DNA of 54,496 nucleotides from Acanthaster planci (GCF_001949145.1 NW_019091444.1:805049-859544), one strand, 5' to 3'; shown: positions 25,987 to 38,157, numbered from the stretch's first letter. Translations and numbers: made by a program. The notes: generated from the letters alone by a model not told the origin.

Positions 25987-27549
25987 GATGGGTGATTGGA
26001 CACAGCTCTGTCACCTCTGTTTTTGCACCCGCTGTTGGTCAATTACTTTTGATCCATTTCGTTTTGAGGCAACTTGTATTTTCCAGTATCATCGCCTATT
26101 TCCAGCGTATCCATGAAGATCCAATACATTGCGGCTCCATAAACCTAACACATAATGTGTGCCTTTTTCATTGGTCCCCGGCGGGTTGTGAAATCGCTCT
26201 ACAAGCTGCTTACCACATGATTTTAAAAAGGAGTTCACGACACCTGTATTTACTGTACAGCAAAATTACCGGGTGGGTTGGATTTTCCGTACCACTGCTT
26301 GAGCGGAAATTGATTCCACAATTCGCCATAGTGATTGGTGGGCTTCCTCTCATCGGGGAAACCCATTAACGTTTTGGCGGGATGGCGAGGTATGAAGCCG
26401 ACATATTGGTCTCGCTTCTTTGTGCGTTTTCCTCTAACTGGTCGTGCAATCATTCATAATGTCATTGCAGGCACAAGAAACATCAATAGAAATAAATTAT
26501 CACAAATGATGTGAGTGGCGTCCACATCATAAATATGTTTCCTCGCTCCAGTCGCACATGCATGCATTCGAGTTTGAACTCGTTTCAGGATGTACTAATC
26601 CTGCTGATTGTTTATTTTTAAACTCATCTTCACTGCGCTCAATTTCCGTCTAGAGACCTTTAGCATGAAGCAGCCATCTTCCTTTTTACATTTACAATGT
26701 GACACAGTGTATTACCAAACTGAGGCTGAAAGGAAAAACTAGTCTGATCCCTTTTATGGTGTGTGAAAGTGTATTACTATTGTCAATGTGTCTATAGGGA
26801 ACAAGACAACATGGCAGCATCATGACAAATATCAATAGGCATTCAGATGTGTTTGTTATTAACACATCCAAAAATCCACATTAAAATGGCGATATTCATT
26901 AATAAAACATACCACCCAATCATTCAATTAGGTGGACCTTGGTTTAAGGAGGTTGTACTTCCAATTTTTACTTTCCTTCCCGACTATGTAAGAGAAATTC
27001 ATCACTTGGTGCATGCAAAATAATTACATGCACCTTAAATGGACAAAAAGTAAGTTACACGAATTATAAAACAAAAGACTGAGGCATTAATTCCTTTAAA
27101 TTTTTACATTTTTGAGATCTAATTTCTTCAAAAGACATTCTTTAATGACGCATGATACACATGTATTCCTTTTGACAAGAATGTGGACTCCTTGTGATCT
27201 CGTCAAAAGGAAAGGTTATTTTTTTGTGTACATCCAAAGTTCTTTGGAATTTAGGTGACAGAATTATTTTGTATCAAAAAAGGAAAGCCGCCCATTAGTA
27301 AATTCACTTAAACTTTATGTTCCTGGCACAAAGGGGCTTGGGCGATATGCAATGTCTTCGCTGGTGATTTCAATCACAATGGGAAGTACCTACCCTGAAT
27401 TTTCTTTTTATTCAGATTCACCCTACAAAATGATAAATGAACCCTACCTAACCATAAATGAGTAACGATTTGTCTGAATTTAACCAAATTAGTAACAACC
27501 AATGTCATAGAATTGATTGCCTGCGCGTCTCTAAATTGAAAATGTGGTC
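25987..27549. other. No gene recognised
   Basis: AT-rich beyond 26460. Only the hairpin at 27167 stands out. Confidence 0.6.
27167..27212. repeat. Hairpin with 11-bp arms
   Basis: TTCCTTTTGAC and GTCAAAAGGAA are separated by 24 bases. The arms are an exact match. Confidence 0.8.
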
Positions 27550-29550
27550 CACTTTGCAAGGCCCACTCTAGTTTCCATTCCACTCAGCGCGCGCCGGAAA
27601 ACTGACACGGGGCCACGTTTCTCAGTTCAACTTGCCCCGTTGCCTCTGCGCAAGAAATAACCCTATAAAGAGCGGTCGTTTCGTGGGTACTGAAGCGCTT
27701 GGCATTCCCGCAACCGCGCGCGGAAAAGCCCCATCAGTTAACACACAAACGACCCCGGAAAGTGGACAGTTTTGTTACACCGTCAAAAACCCCGCTTTCG
27801 GTCCACTCTGTACCGTCACATTACTCCCTTACGTGTGTACACCGTGAATTCATAAGAAATTAGCCTGTGTGCGCGTTTCTTCATAAGTGCAGTACTATTT
27901 GTACGTTTTTGAACACAAGTGCCCCATCTCACGGTGCACATGTGATTTCTGAATGAGTTTCCATTGAAATTAATGTTTTTCCCTACGAAAACTATAGTAG
28001 ACATATCAACTAAGAGGTACGCACCGTGTGCAACGCTAACATGAGCATTTTCTTCATGCAACTCCTTCGCTTGCCTACTGTGTCAACGCGAGTTGTGACA
28101 ATGTCCCCATTTCCATGTATCGGGCGACAAGGATTTCCCCAACAGTTGGGCGGTTAATTCTTATTTGTTACAAATACAAAATCCCCAGAATGACACGCTA
28201 ATGTCTGTTCGACGAGAAACCTCCATTTTACCCCACTCTGTATATGAACGTCTCGCCGTTGCCTGTGTGCACACGACGGCTGGACTTCGCCCTTCGTCTA
28301 GCAGGTTCTCTTGGCGACGGCGCATTGCCATGTCTTAGTGCACGAACGAATTCTCCCCTGTGACAAGACGGGCTGTGAAAATGTCATCAATTCCCGATAT
28401 CGCGAGAGAAGGGGATTCTCCAACCGTTGGGACATTAAGTTGCATTCACTTCATGACAGGAACCCCTCAAGAACACGCTGGCGTCCGTCCACCGAAAAAC
28501 CTCTGTTTCAATCCACTGGGCGCGTAAGTCGTCCTGCAGTTTTTCTATTGAAGAATACTGTCAGCAAATCAACCGTTTCCGTGGTACAAAGTGGATCAAA
28601 GTGCCAACTGATTTGTTGTCGTCCTAATGAGCCCGTTCAGATTTAAATTGTGCAGAAAAGAAAACACATTGGCAACCCGTACATGTTTTCAGTCCACAAA
28701 CAAGCAAATCCCCTGCTTGATAACACTCGAATGTCACTATTGCATCGAAGGCACTCCTTGTGTTTAGGTACTGGAGAAGACTTGGCTAAGCAAGCGTTAC
28801 GGCAAGTCCATGCACGCAGTGCGTTACGGCAATTCCATGCACGCAGTGCAATGGTATTTGTTCTATGCACAAAACCCACTGGACAACCGCTACTAATCAC
28901 AACAAACTTGAACTCGAAATTTGGTAAATATGTTATGCACGCGTACTTTATTCGTGGCCACTTACGAGTAGTACCCCACCAAAAGACTCCAAATTTCAGG
29001 ATACAAGACGAATGTAAAATCGCCCCCTACGACACGAACTGTTTAGCCCGTGGTTTATTGTACACAAAATCGCACATAAAACCCCTAGTAGCGTTCGGCT
29101 CTTTAAAACCTCAATTTTGCACCACTTTCTGCATTGACTTACCAAGGCAGGTTGTGCGTGCACGCGCGTCGAACGTGAACTCAATATGCTATCCCTTTGT
29201 TGACTACGCTTCACGTATCTCGCCCACGGTAAACACACGCCAGATAATCAGTCATTCTGACGGTACACAAAGCTAGCGCTGAGCCATTGGTTCTCAACAC
29301 GTACATGGACACCCAACATTGGCCACAACGCGTTTCCGAATGCGAAAACGATCCGTGCCAACATAGCAGGCATATCACAGGTCAGCCCACACAATTACAC
29401 TGTTTCCCTGGTTCCCGCGTGCTCACCTGCTTGTATGAAGTAATCTCCTTACCGGGGACGGCCGTCTGTAACTTATTGTGGTGTGTAACTGAGGCGCTGG
29501 CGGCTGGCTATACAGTGTCATGCACTGTACACTGAAAAGTCTCCGTACAG
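27550..29550. repeat. Degenerate repeat array, unit roughly 200-400 bp
   Basis: Diverged blocks recur: TTTCCATTCCACTCAGCGCG (27576), TTTCGGTCCACTCTGTACCG (27799), TTTTACCCCACTCTGTATAT (28229), TTTCAATCCACTGGGCGCG (28504). The stretch from GTGACAATGTCC near 28095 to 28250 aligns with GTGAAAATGTCA near 28375 to 28525. It also contains a 2 x 27 bp tandem (28794-28847). No recognised gene. Confidence 0.45.
28794..28847. repeat. 27-bp tandem repeat, 2 units
   Basis: GCGTTACGGCAAGTCCATGC then ACGCAGT, repeated immediately with a single base change. Confidence 0.92.
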
Positions 29551-32500
29551 ACTCGCTGTTGAATTACCACAATTCACGTTGAGTCTTAGGCACAATTTTG
29601 CTGCAGAAGAAAACAGCTAGGATGGCGTTCTGTGTGAACCCCGCATGAACTACTTTTCTCCACTTCTATTCACGTCCGCTAAGGATTATGACATTCCAGG
29701 TGTATGTGATGCATACATGTAGAAGCATGGTTTGCGTTCCTTCCTCCATCGTTGAAGCAACACGTTGAAGTGCAGTAACAGTTCCCGTGTAATAAAGAAA
29801 AATCCTGTTAGCAGCTTCATTTAAATTGAAATCATGTTGCACAGTTTTCACAAAAGTGAATCTGAAAATAACCTGACGCCTTGTTCAGCTGAGACTGGAA
29901 CTTTGTGGAAGGTGAAAATGCAGACATTTTTAATAACACGTCACTGATTATGAGCCTGCTGCAAACTCGCTAAAAAATTGTAACAGCGCCCTCTCTTTCA
30001 AACTAAAGCGATGAAGACTTCGAGAGATTACACAGCCTCAGAATGTTGTTCTCGTACAATTATTGTGGACAACCAGAAAATCCAAAGCCATTGCTGCTAT
30101 GGCGGGTGATACACACAAGCTATCATGCCTTTTCGGCCAATAGGGTGTCGTGATTTGCCAAAAGCATGCGCGTGTCAAGCTTAAAAAATGCGTAAAATGT
30201 CACCCCATGCGCAATGGTGCCACGCCTTCTCAGGATTTATAAATACCCTTTCAATCAGTGCATTTTCTCACATAAAGTCGGGGCCGAGTCTCATTGTGAA
30301 CTCCAGGCCTAGGAATTCCCTCTCCCGTAACACAAACCCATTATTGCCCCAAAATGTTGGCCAAGTCTTTGAACATTTATCGGCCTTACCTTAAAAACGC
30401 ACTCACGGGAACTACATGCATATATAATAAGTTTCCGCGCATTGTTTTGAACAGTGCATATTAAAGTGCAAGAGAATAGGCACGGTCAACCTGGGGCTGG
30501 AGAGATGAGTGACGATTCCGAAGTCATCCGATTTGCTTTCAAGGACCGTCTCCATAACCCATCTTTAATAATCATCAGTTCCTAAATTTTCACTCCACTG
30601 GCGCGGCAGGCCTTTACTATGTTGATACCGGGCTTACAGAGGGGATTTACATAATACTCAGTATTGCATTACAGAAACGTGATGCACTGTCGATGAAAGC
30701 CCATTAGTTGATCGGCACTGTTGTCATTCCTAACAGAGCACGGAGGACCTCGAAACATTTTCGTATAGTCAGGCAAAGAGATGCACTGAACTGAAATTAC
30801 ATGTATCTAGTTTTCTCTCGATCAGCTATGGGAGCAGTAAACATGGCATGTTATTCGGCCCGCGGTACGATGGGGCTGAAATTAAGAAGGGAAAATATCT
30901 CGAGATGTTTGTGGCAAAAAAAGCCTGCACGGGCGCACTGGTTCCGAGAATGGCGGGGTCAAGACAGCCGTCTCTCGGTGCAAGATTTGTTACTGCGAAT
31001 CCTGAAAGAAGAGCGTCACCAAAAAAGGTGATCAATTTCGCAAATTGGCCTCCTGATCGCCCGGGAAAAACTAGCTCGGATTTCTCGTCGCATCCCGCAT
31101 CCCACGATCTTAATGTGAGCCTCGCGTGTGGCTCGTTGGTCCACTCCTCACGTGTTTTTCAGATCATCAGCGAGGGCTTAAAAAAGTGATGATCATTGAA
31201 GTGCAGTGACTGTGGCGTTGTTTGTTTATACACGAGATGGGAACAAAATGTTAATGGATGTGACTGATTAGAGGGAGGAAATGCGAAACTTCATCATTTC
31301 CTTGACATAAATTTGAGTTTCGAGGACTCAGTTTCTCCGCTGGAACAAAACAAAATATGACTTTCATCATTGCATTATGTTTTCGAAACAGATTACAATT
31401 ATAATCGTACTGTTATGAAAAACCTTCATTTTTACCCAAGGAAATATAACATATGAAAAACATTTTACTTTTATCAAATGTTTAATAAATCATACCCAAT
31501 GATCACTCAGAAGACGACAAAAGTAATGCCAAAAATCCATCAATGTAGTGCACTGGGTAGTGCAAGTAATTAAGTCACTACCGAATCAGGATGAGACATT
31601 TGGGTGTCACAAAACAACACCAGGGGCGGTCGTTTCGATTTTCAAAATTACCTCACGAAATATAAAGCACAGGGGACTCGATTCACGACATGGGCGTCAA
31701 GTCGCAAGGAGGGGAAAAAATTAAATCACAAATGTGGGAAAACGAAAGGAAGAGAGATGAAAAGCGATCAGAATCACCCATTTTACTTGAAAAAAAATCT
31801 TTCAAAATTGACTAACTCCCACTGTTCATGGTTTATCACTTCTTAACTCATAAGTGCCACCCCCCTCAAAAAAATCTCACCCTCCCGGAAAAACGTGGTT
31901 TGCCCCCCCCCCATCCCCGGAAAAAAATCTTGTGTGATGCCTATGCATCACGGGCCAAAATAGTTTTGTTAAACTGGAGACAAAAACGTTCAAGTATTGC
32001 TGCTTATACATGTAGATGTACAATGCATGGAAAATCTGTGTCCACTTCTTCCAATCAGTTCAATCAGCGTTTCTTTATTTTCATGATTTTTTCATAAAAA
32101 TAGTATCCACTCGTTTATCTCATCCTGAACCACTGATGTATTGCCAGGCCCCCTCATTTAATCCTCTCTCGCAAAGGTTCTTACCCAATCCCCCAAAACA
32201 TCGTTTATTTTGACGTTTCTCTTCTCATAAACATAAACACAGCAGACCCGATGAAATTTCACGTCCGCAAGGGGATAGACTTGTTCTAGTCACCCGGTTG
32301 CGGCTAACTGGGCGATGTAATCATTGCCGGACTAAACCTCCAACTACTTACGTTGCGTACGTTAGGCGTCACAGAAAGCCATACAACGACAAACGAAGGG
32401 TATAATCTTAGTGTGATTGTGAGAAAGAAAAGCCGTGTCATTTATCGAAAACATCGTAAACATCGTGAAGCATTGGCGTGATGCAGTTTATAAAATGTAT

Positions 32501-33313
32501 TGTCAAGAAGCACCTTGAAAGAAACAAAGTGTGTGATTTGCCATGAAGATTTGATTTTCAAAGTGAGCACAAGTAGAATGAGATCTTTTGAAATATTCTG
32601 TAATGTAAAAATCTAGAGTTTAAAAAGTTTTTAACTGTTGTAGTGGAGTGGGCACGAGTAGTGCAATTTTATTTATATAATAATCTCTTTCCGGAAAAAG
32701 AAAGGAGAGCCCCAGGTCTTGTCAGTGCTAATTCCCCCCCCCCCAAAAAAAAAATTGTGACCGTTTTTGAGACTGCAAAGTACGGGGAATATTACATACT
32801 TTTTGCTCACTGAAACAACAGAAACAGATTTTAAGAGAGCAGCGACTGGTGCCAGTCTACCTGGCAGAACCGGCACAATCTGCCCAAGTATTTTGAAGTT
32901 TGTTTGCAGTGCTTCATTCTAATATCCCCCAAAGCGCGTGAGTTGCTGTGGTTTGCGCAAATGATAGACACCAAAGTGGCCTCTGTCAGGCAGATCTTTT
33001 TTTTAGCACACAACTGTCTGGGGACACCCATGACATGTACATTCCTATGCTTCGTTTTATTGAGACCAGACTAGTCTTCACGCCTCGTGGGAGCTTCCCT
33101 TGTTTAAGTGTTGGACTTCCCTTTGGAAAAACAAACCTCCATTACAGCCTTTATTCAAGTCGAGTTTACCCAACGTGTTGTGTGAAACATAATTTCGCTG
33201 TCAGGCGACTGCGCAGCTAGGGTCCCATAAATCTGGGGCAATAGAGCGCCGCCTCGGCCCGTGCGTCATCGCATCGTCAGCGATCACGCAGTGTCCCGGA
33301 CGTGTTCCTGCAG
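29551..33313. other. No gene recognised
   Basis: Upstream flank of the receptor gene. AT-rich with C-runs at 31858-31925 and 32735-32752. Composition becomes GC-rich at 33235-33310, which could mark the receptor promoter. No TATA box is obvious there. Confidence 0.55.
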
Positions 33314-33400
33314 ATCGTGAGAAACCTTGACGCGGTGAGGTTGGATGCGGGTCTCAAATCGTCCGAGCTCTCGGGAGAAGGAATCACTGAAGCCCGTAAA
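33314..33400 (+). other. Possible upstream exon of the receptor gene
   Basis: An 87-bp segment is bounded by an acceptor-like pyrimidine-rich CCTGCAG and a donor-like AAA/GTGAGT. It is open for exactly 29 codons but contains no ATG in that frame. It sits in a GC-rich patch (33235-33400), about 450 bp before the receptor start. It could be a 5' untranslated exon spliced to an acceptor such as CTGTGTAG near 33782. No family match is seen; transcript data would decide. Confidence 0.22.
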
Positions 33401-33851
33401 GTGAGTATTGTAGAGAAATGCGGGGGGTGTGAGAGTTACTTTGAGGCCAAGGCCTTTTTTTTTAGCGAACTGGCTGAAAGAACATAAAGTATCATCAAAG
33501 ATGTTTTTTTTTCTAAAATAAGTTTCTCTGATGTTGTCATTGTTATCTCAGATTTCAGACAGCCTGCCTTTTGTGTGTTGCTCTTTCTTATGGCCTCACT
33601 GAAATATTTTCAATTATCCCAACAAACTCGTGTAAACCTGAAGGAGGCAATACGATCATGAGGAGGCAATATAGGACTCCATCTGTGGCTTCCCCCATCA
33701 TCGACTACTCCAACACTGATGCAAAATGATGATTAATTAACAGTTCGAAATTTTTGTATGTTAACTTGTGTTGAACTGTGTAGTTATATGTCATTTTTCT
33801 CTGCGTCGAAACTTCTGTTACAAAGCTTTCCGTAAAAATCATCCAATTACC

Positions 33852-34295
33852 ATGGCAACCGCGACAGCAGCCTCCACTACGGCCCACATTCTGGGGTTCC
33901 TCCTCGGTTCAACTGTAACCCCCACCGAGATCACGTCAGCTGGGCCAGAGGCCTATATGGCTTCCACTAACGCAACCGTTTCGGTGGCTTCGACCCCGGC
34001 CGAGATCGAGAGCACGGCCGCGGTCCAGCAGGCCACAGCTGGGCGGGCCGCCTGGCTCATCCCCGTCATCTTCGGCCTGATCACGGTGTGCGGCGTGGTG
34101 GGCAACTCGCTGGTCATGTACGTGATCGTGCGCCACGGCCACATGAAGACGGTCACCAACTACTACATCGTCAACCTGGCCGTGACTGACATCTCCTTCC
34201 TGCTCTGCTGCGCTCCGTTCACCGCTACGCTCTTCGTGTCCCGCGACTGGCTCTTCGGCGCCTTCATGTGCAAGTTTGTCTTCTACATGATGCAG
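33852..34295 (+). CDS. KISS1R: Kisspeptin receptor-like (GPR54-type) GPCR, coding exon 1 of 3
   Basis: Rhodopsin-class receptor expected at the plasma membrane, binding an amidated neuropeptide; family members usually act through Gq and phospholipase C. The three exons join in frame to 417 residues. This exon gives residues 1-148: an extracellular N-tail with an N-glycosylation sequon at N40, TM1 (about 67-93, GNSLV with N85), TM2 (about 102-128, NLAVTD with D113) and the TM3 cysteine C140. The stretch TVTNYYIVNLAVTD followed by FLLCCAPFTA is closest to vertebrate KISS1R; galanin and allatostatin-A receptors are the alternatives and fit less well. The start is the ATG in ACCATGG, a strong Kozak context. 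An in-frame ATG at 33768 would add 28 residues but has a poorer context. The exon ends CAG/GTGAGT in phase 0. It is GC-rich compared with its flanks. Confidence 0.9.
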
Positions 34296-35030
34296 GTGAG
34301 TTTCAGGGGCAAATTCAAGATTTCCATAACGTGATGCCCACGAATGATTTCCAGAGATTATAATCGTGCAGCCGATGCAATGTCACTCATACATTTCTTT
34401 TAGTATTTTTGCTTTCTGAATCGATTGCGTGCTTTGTTACAGTGTTTCGAAAAGCTACCTCTGTAGGTTCAAATAAAACTATGAAAAACGAGCCTGTTTT
34501 TTCAGTAACAATGAAATGTAGAAGTTCTAAAAGGAAATGGATATGGAATGATTTTTTTCTAGCTGCATAAAACATGATATGTGTTCATTTTTACGTGCCG
34601 AAGCGGTTGTCTGTTATGTCACGTGACAAACGTCGGGCAACAGGTTTTCAAAATGGCGGGCAAAGTGACTATCGACATTCTATTGGTTCATTGAAAATTA
34701 GTCTGAAAACGAATCCTTCAAATTGATAGTTTTAGATAGACTTCATTTTCTCGTCCAATTTTCCAGGTTGGTTGGCCGCTTTATAATTCAAATCCCGATG
34801 GCGCCGGAGCGGCCACTGTTTGATCTGCTCCGGGCTGAATTTAGCCCTCTCTGTGCTTTTTACGTGTACGAAGTCACAGCAATATGTGAAAATCAGATTG
34901 AATTTGACGTAAACGGTCTTGTATCCGGTGATAAACATACAGTACAGAGACAGGATTCCACACTAGTTTGTTACGTGAATAATACACCCTTTAGTGTCCA
35001 TTTGCAATTAATACAAGATAAAAGACGATG

Positions 35031-35149
35031 TAAGGCCGTGTCCGAAATGGGCTTCCAGAGCTACGGCTAGGTCTATTGTCTACGTATCTCCACGCATTTC
35101 CATTGGAGCGAAGACCTAGCTCTAGACAAGAGATTTGGATGCAGCCTAA
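35031..35149. mobile_element. Miniature transposon, GGCCGTGTCC family, copy 2
   Basis: The element 35034-35146 is flanked by TAA on both sides and closely matches copy 1 along its whole length; six bases (GGCCTA) are absent from the right inner block. It lies in intron 1 of the receptor gene. Confidence 0.72.
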
Positions 35150-35707
35150 GTTGTGCTGACGATGAAGAGTGGCCTCCAATTTTTGAATCTCCTTTTTATT
35201 TCCATCACGCCGTGTCTCCCGATTAAAAAAACCTTCTGTCAAGTATTCGGCACACTGCTCTAATTTCCGCTTATAGAGCGGTCAGATGTAGTACTTAAAC
35301 GTTGTATTTCCCTTTTTTTAATTTATCAAGAGAGCACCATGACTTGAATGCTTTTGGTACCTACGCTTGGAATCGTAACAAATCATGAGAGGTCCCTAAT
35401 GAAAATCCGAAAATTTTACCTCCGTAAAAATACCACAGAATAGGAAGAGGGTGATCAGAAATCTCCCCCGGGGCCTTTATTTTCCAAGCCGATGATTGCT
35501 TCTGACCCAAAACGGCGCGCCGTCAGATTCGTATTTCTCCGGCACGAGGAAAAAAAAACGACTCGACCGTCGCGGGAAAGACGTTTTACGGTGGTGCCCT
35601 TTCGTCAGATTTTTTTTTCTTCCCCAAGTGCATGTTGCGCGCGGGACTCGTCCGGTCTTATCCGGTGTACCGGGCGTCTCACCTCCGTCGTCTCCAATTT
35701 GTCGTCA

Positions 35708-35766
35708 CACGTTTTTTTGTTTTTTGTTTTTTTTTCCTTTTTTTTTTTTTCTTCTTCTTCTTCCTC
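35708..35766. repeat. Poly-T tract with TTC repeats
   Basis: A run of T with scattered G and C, then TTCTTCTTC. Three overlapping open frames here are artefacts of it. Confidence 0.9.
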
Positions 35767-36551
35767 AGCGGTTTCGATCACCTAAATTCAGAACGTTGCT
35801 CTTGGGAATGCTACGCTTTCCGTTGATTGATTCTGGCTGTTGTTGAGCAAGGAATGAGGCTCGTAAAAATCAATGGGCAGAAATTAATGTCGGACGGTGG
35901 AGAGTCGAGTCCCTCTCTCCCAACTTTTACGATTCTCGAAGCACTTTTTCCCCAACAAACATCGACAGTAAATGAACATTCACAGAACTTACGGACTGAA
36001 ACTTCAGGTTTCAAATTAAGAGCAGTTTCCCTTACACTTTCAATAAAATTTTTTATTAAACAAGACTTTTCGGTAATTACTGTACACCACGCCAGGTCTT
36101 CGCATTTTTTAACTTACGCTTAGAACTTGCAAATTCGCGGAAATGTACAATGTCCAATGCAAATTATTATTGTTGTATGAAATCGCTTCCAAGAAAACCT
36201 GTATTATGTGCAGGCTCTTCTGTAGTTATTGGAAAGAACATTAATTTTGGGAGAGATAGGATTTCCTTTTCAAATGAGATGAACACATAATTCCTCCGAA
36301 GGAAGTTTTTATACTGTTTTAGACAGCCTGTTTTCATACCTTTTTGGTAATATCTTTAGTTTTTCAGGATTTTTCTTCTATTTATATGTATAAGATTTAA
36401 AAGAAATCAATTTTCAATCGATCAACTTATCAATCGCAAATCAATCGATCATCGATTAATCAATCAATGTCAATTAAACAACTAATTAATTAATCAATCA
36501 AACCACGATATTTAGGAGAAAACGTAGCCTTATTTTGTCATCAATCCACAG

Positions 36552-36687
36552 GTGACGGGACAATGCACTTGCCTGACGCTGACGGCCATGAGCATTGACC
36601 GCTACCAGGCCATAGTCCATCCAATCAGATCGCTCAAATCACGCACCACCAAGGTCGCCTGTATCGTCAACGCCTGCATCTGGATCG
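36552..36687 (+). CDS. KISS1R: Kisspeptin receptor-like GPCR, coding exon 2 of 3
   Basis: Residues 149-193 plus the first base of codon 194. The acceptor is CCACAG/GTGACG and the donor is ATCG/GTAAGA. It carries the end of TM3 with the G-protein-coupling motif D164-R165-Y166 in [11 protein letters not shown], intracellular loop 2 and the start of TM4. The block CLTLTAMS and the segment [17 protein letters not shown] match the same places in vertebrate kisspeptin receptors. Vertebrate KISS1R usually varies the third motif residue (DRW or DRC), whereas here it is the canonical DRY. Confidence 0.9.
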
Positions 36688-37125
36688 GTAAGAAATACAC
36701 GCTAACCCAGGCTATATAGGGTAGGGCAGTGTTATCCAATGCAGACGTATCGTTTCACCACTTAACCTCGTGACTTTCAGGATTCCCTGTCAAATATCGC
36801 CGGGATATTGCTGTTGGGAAAATTGAGTATTGCATTTCCGAAAACTCCCAATAATGTCCAGTTTTCCATAATGCCTTCTTTAAAATAATTTTTAAAATGT
36901 ATCTTTTAATCCCTTCTTTTTGAGACTAACGGTGGCGTAAAACAAGTTACCATCCAATTATTCCAATCGAACTCCAAATACTTTCCAAATGAAACACAAC
37001 ATTAATAACACTCCGTCACAAGGTGAAGAGAGTGTACACTTAGCATACTCAATGCTTTCTTATCAAGAGTCATCGGAATAAAAGTACTTTAAGCCTACTG
37101 AGGTCCTTCCTTCACGAAGTTACAG
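36688..37125 (+). other. Receptor intron 2
   Basis: A 438-bp phase-1 intron within TM4, GTAAGA to TTACAG. Nothing else is recognised in it. Confidence 0.8.
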
Positions 37126-37799
37126 GGTTTTTTTCCGGCTTTTTGTCCACGCTGCTCAATTTCACAGGATCGTTCTTGATTTCGATCCCCGTGGCTGTCT
37201 ACTTTAATCTGAACTTCGACGAGAGAGAAAACGCCTTGGTGTGCGTCGAGGTGTGGCCTGATCCCAAACTCATGTTCCCCGGCTACGCCGTCTTCAGCTT
37301 CATCCTCCTCTACGTCATCCCCATCTTCATCATCACCGTCTGCTACAGCATCATGCTCCGTAAGCTCTGGTCCCGCGTCTCGCCCGGCGAGCCCGACAAC
37401 GCCGCTAATCTGCAGAACGCCCGTCAGAAGCGGCGGGTCACCCGCATGGTGCTGGTGGTGGTGCTGGTCTTCGCCGTCTGCTGGCTGCCCATCTACATCA
37501 TCAACCTCTGGATGCGGCTGGATCCCAACTTCCCAAAGACGGACGCCACGTACATCTTCAAGATGGCCGCGCACACGCTGTCCTACGCCAACTCCTCCGC
37601 CAACCCCTTCGTCTACGCCTTCATGGGGGAGAACTACCGCCGGTGTTTCAAGAAGGCCTTCCCTATCTGCTTTACACAGAAGCGGCAGCGCCAACCCGCC
37701 GACATAAACACGACATCACGCGTTGATCAGATGGCAAATTTCACAGGCGCGACGTCTGCAGGTGGGGTGCGGACAATAGAAACAGTTGCTTTGGACTAA
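37126..37799 (+). CDS. KISS1R: Kisspeptin receptor-like GPCR, coding exon 3 of 3 with stop codon
   Basis: Residues 194 (split codon) to 417, then TAA. The acceptor is TTACAG/GGTTT. It holds TM4, extracellular loop 2 with C233 (expected disulfide partner of C140), TM5 (about 246-270), a basic loop 3 (QKRRVTR), TM6 with C312-W313-L314-P315, TM7 with N353-P-F-V-Y357, then helix 8 and a short tail with cysteines at 367 and 375 that could be palmitoylated. The segment SYANSSANPFVYAFMG resembles the teleost kisspeptin receptor TM7 closely. No frameshift or in-frame stop was seen, so the gene looks intact. Confidence 0.92.
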
Positions 37800-37841
37800 A
37801 TCCACATGAAGTACATATAATGGTGTCAGAAGTGGGATAAA

Positions 37842-37847
37842 ATTAAA
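37842..37847 (+). terminator. Possible poly(A) signal of the receptor gene (ATTAAA)
   Basis: ATTAAA lies 43 bases after the stop codon. It is the common variant hexamer and is very close to the stop, so either it is a proximal site or the canonical AATAAA at 38384 is used instead. Confidence 0.3.
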
Positions 37848-38068
37848 GTGTGCATGTTTTCGTAATGGTGTAACCTTAGGCTTTCCTGTATGAGATACCG
37901 CTGATTCCTGGTAGGCACTTTTTACTTTGAAACTTATGTCGATTTCATGCTGCTAAAACCCGTTCAGTAAAACCAAAGATTGAAACATGTAACTAAAGTT
38001 TCAGGTGTGACAAGCAAGTTCATATGGCTGAACATGTTATTCAATATATTATTAAACTGCCATAACTA

Positions 38069-38157
38069 AATACGGGCGATTCACAATAGTCGCGCATCGT
38101 AATTGCCCAACGCGTTTTCCAACTCTCGGAGGCGCACTTTTGTGAAACGTCCGTATT
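38069..38157. mobile_element. Foldback miniature transposon, AATACGGGC family, copy 1
   Basis: It begins AATACGGGCGATTCACA and ends in the near-complement TGTGAAACGTCCGTATT. At 89 bp it is the shortest of three related copies in 6.5 kb (others at 40623 and 43992). No clear target-site duplication was found. Confidence 0.6.

Larger units (their letters stand above)
34296..36551 (+). other. Receptor intron 1
   Basis: A 2256-bp phase-0 intron that interrupts TM3. It contains one 113-bp miniature transposon (35034-35146), a poly-T and TTC tract (about 35708-35766) that generates spurious open frames, and an AT-rich patch of ATCAATCGATC-type repeats just before the exon 2 acceptor (36413-36505). 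No other coding content is seen. Confidence 0.75.

Noticed and set aside
28650-29276. 208-codon open frame on the plus strand
   Set aside because: It begins inside a degenerate repeat region with a 27-bp tandem. No domain, signal or splice support. Kept only as part of the repeat-array finding.
35492-35846. Overlapping open frames with phenylalanine-rich translations
   Set aside because: Produced by the poly-T/TTC tract inside receptor intron 1.
36413-36505. ATCAATCGATC-rich stretch as a regulatory homeodomain or Cut-type array
   Set aside because: It looks like simple AT-rich repeat expansion immediately before a splice acceptor; composition alone explains it.
37095-37694. 199-codon open frame on the minus strand
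   Set aside because: It lies exactly opposite receptor exon 3, whose GC-rich codons suppress stops in the complement. The translation is low-complexity (D, E, G, V, H) and has no domain.
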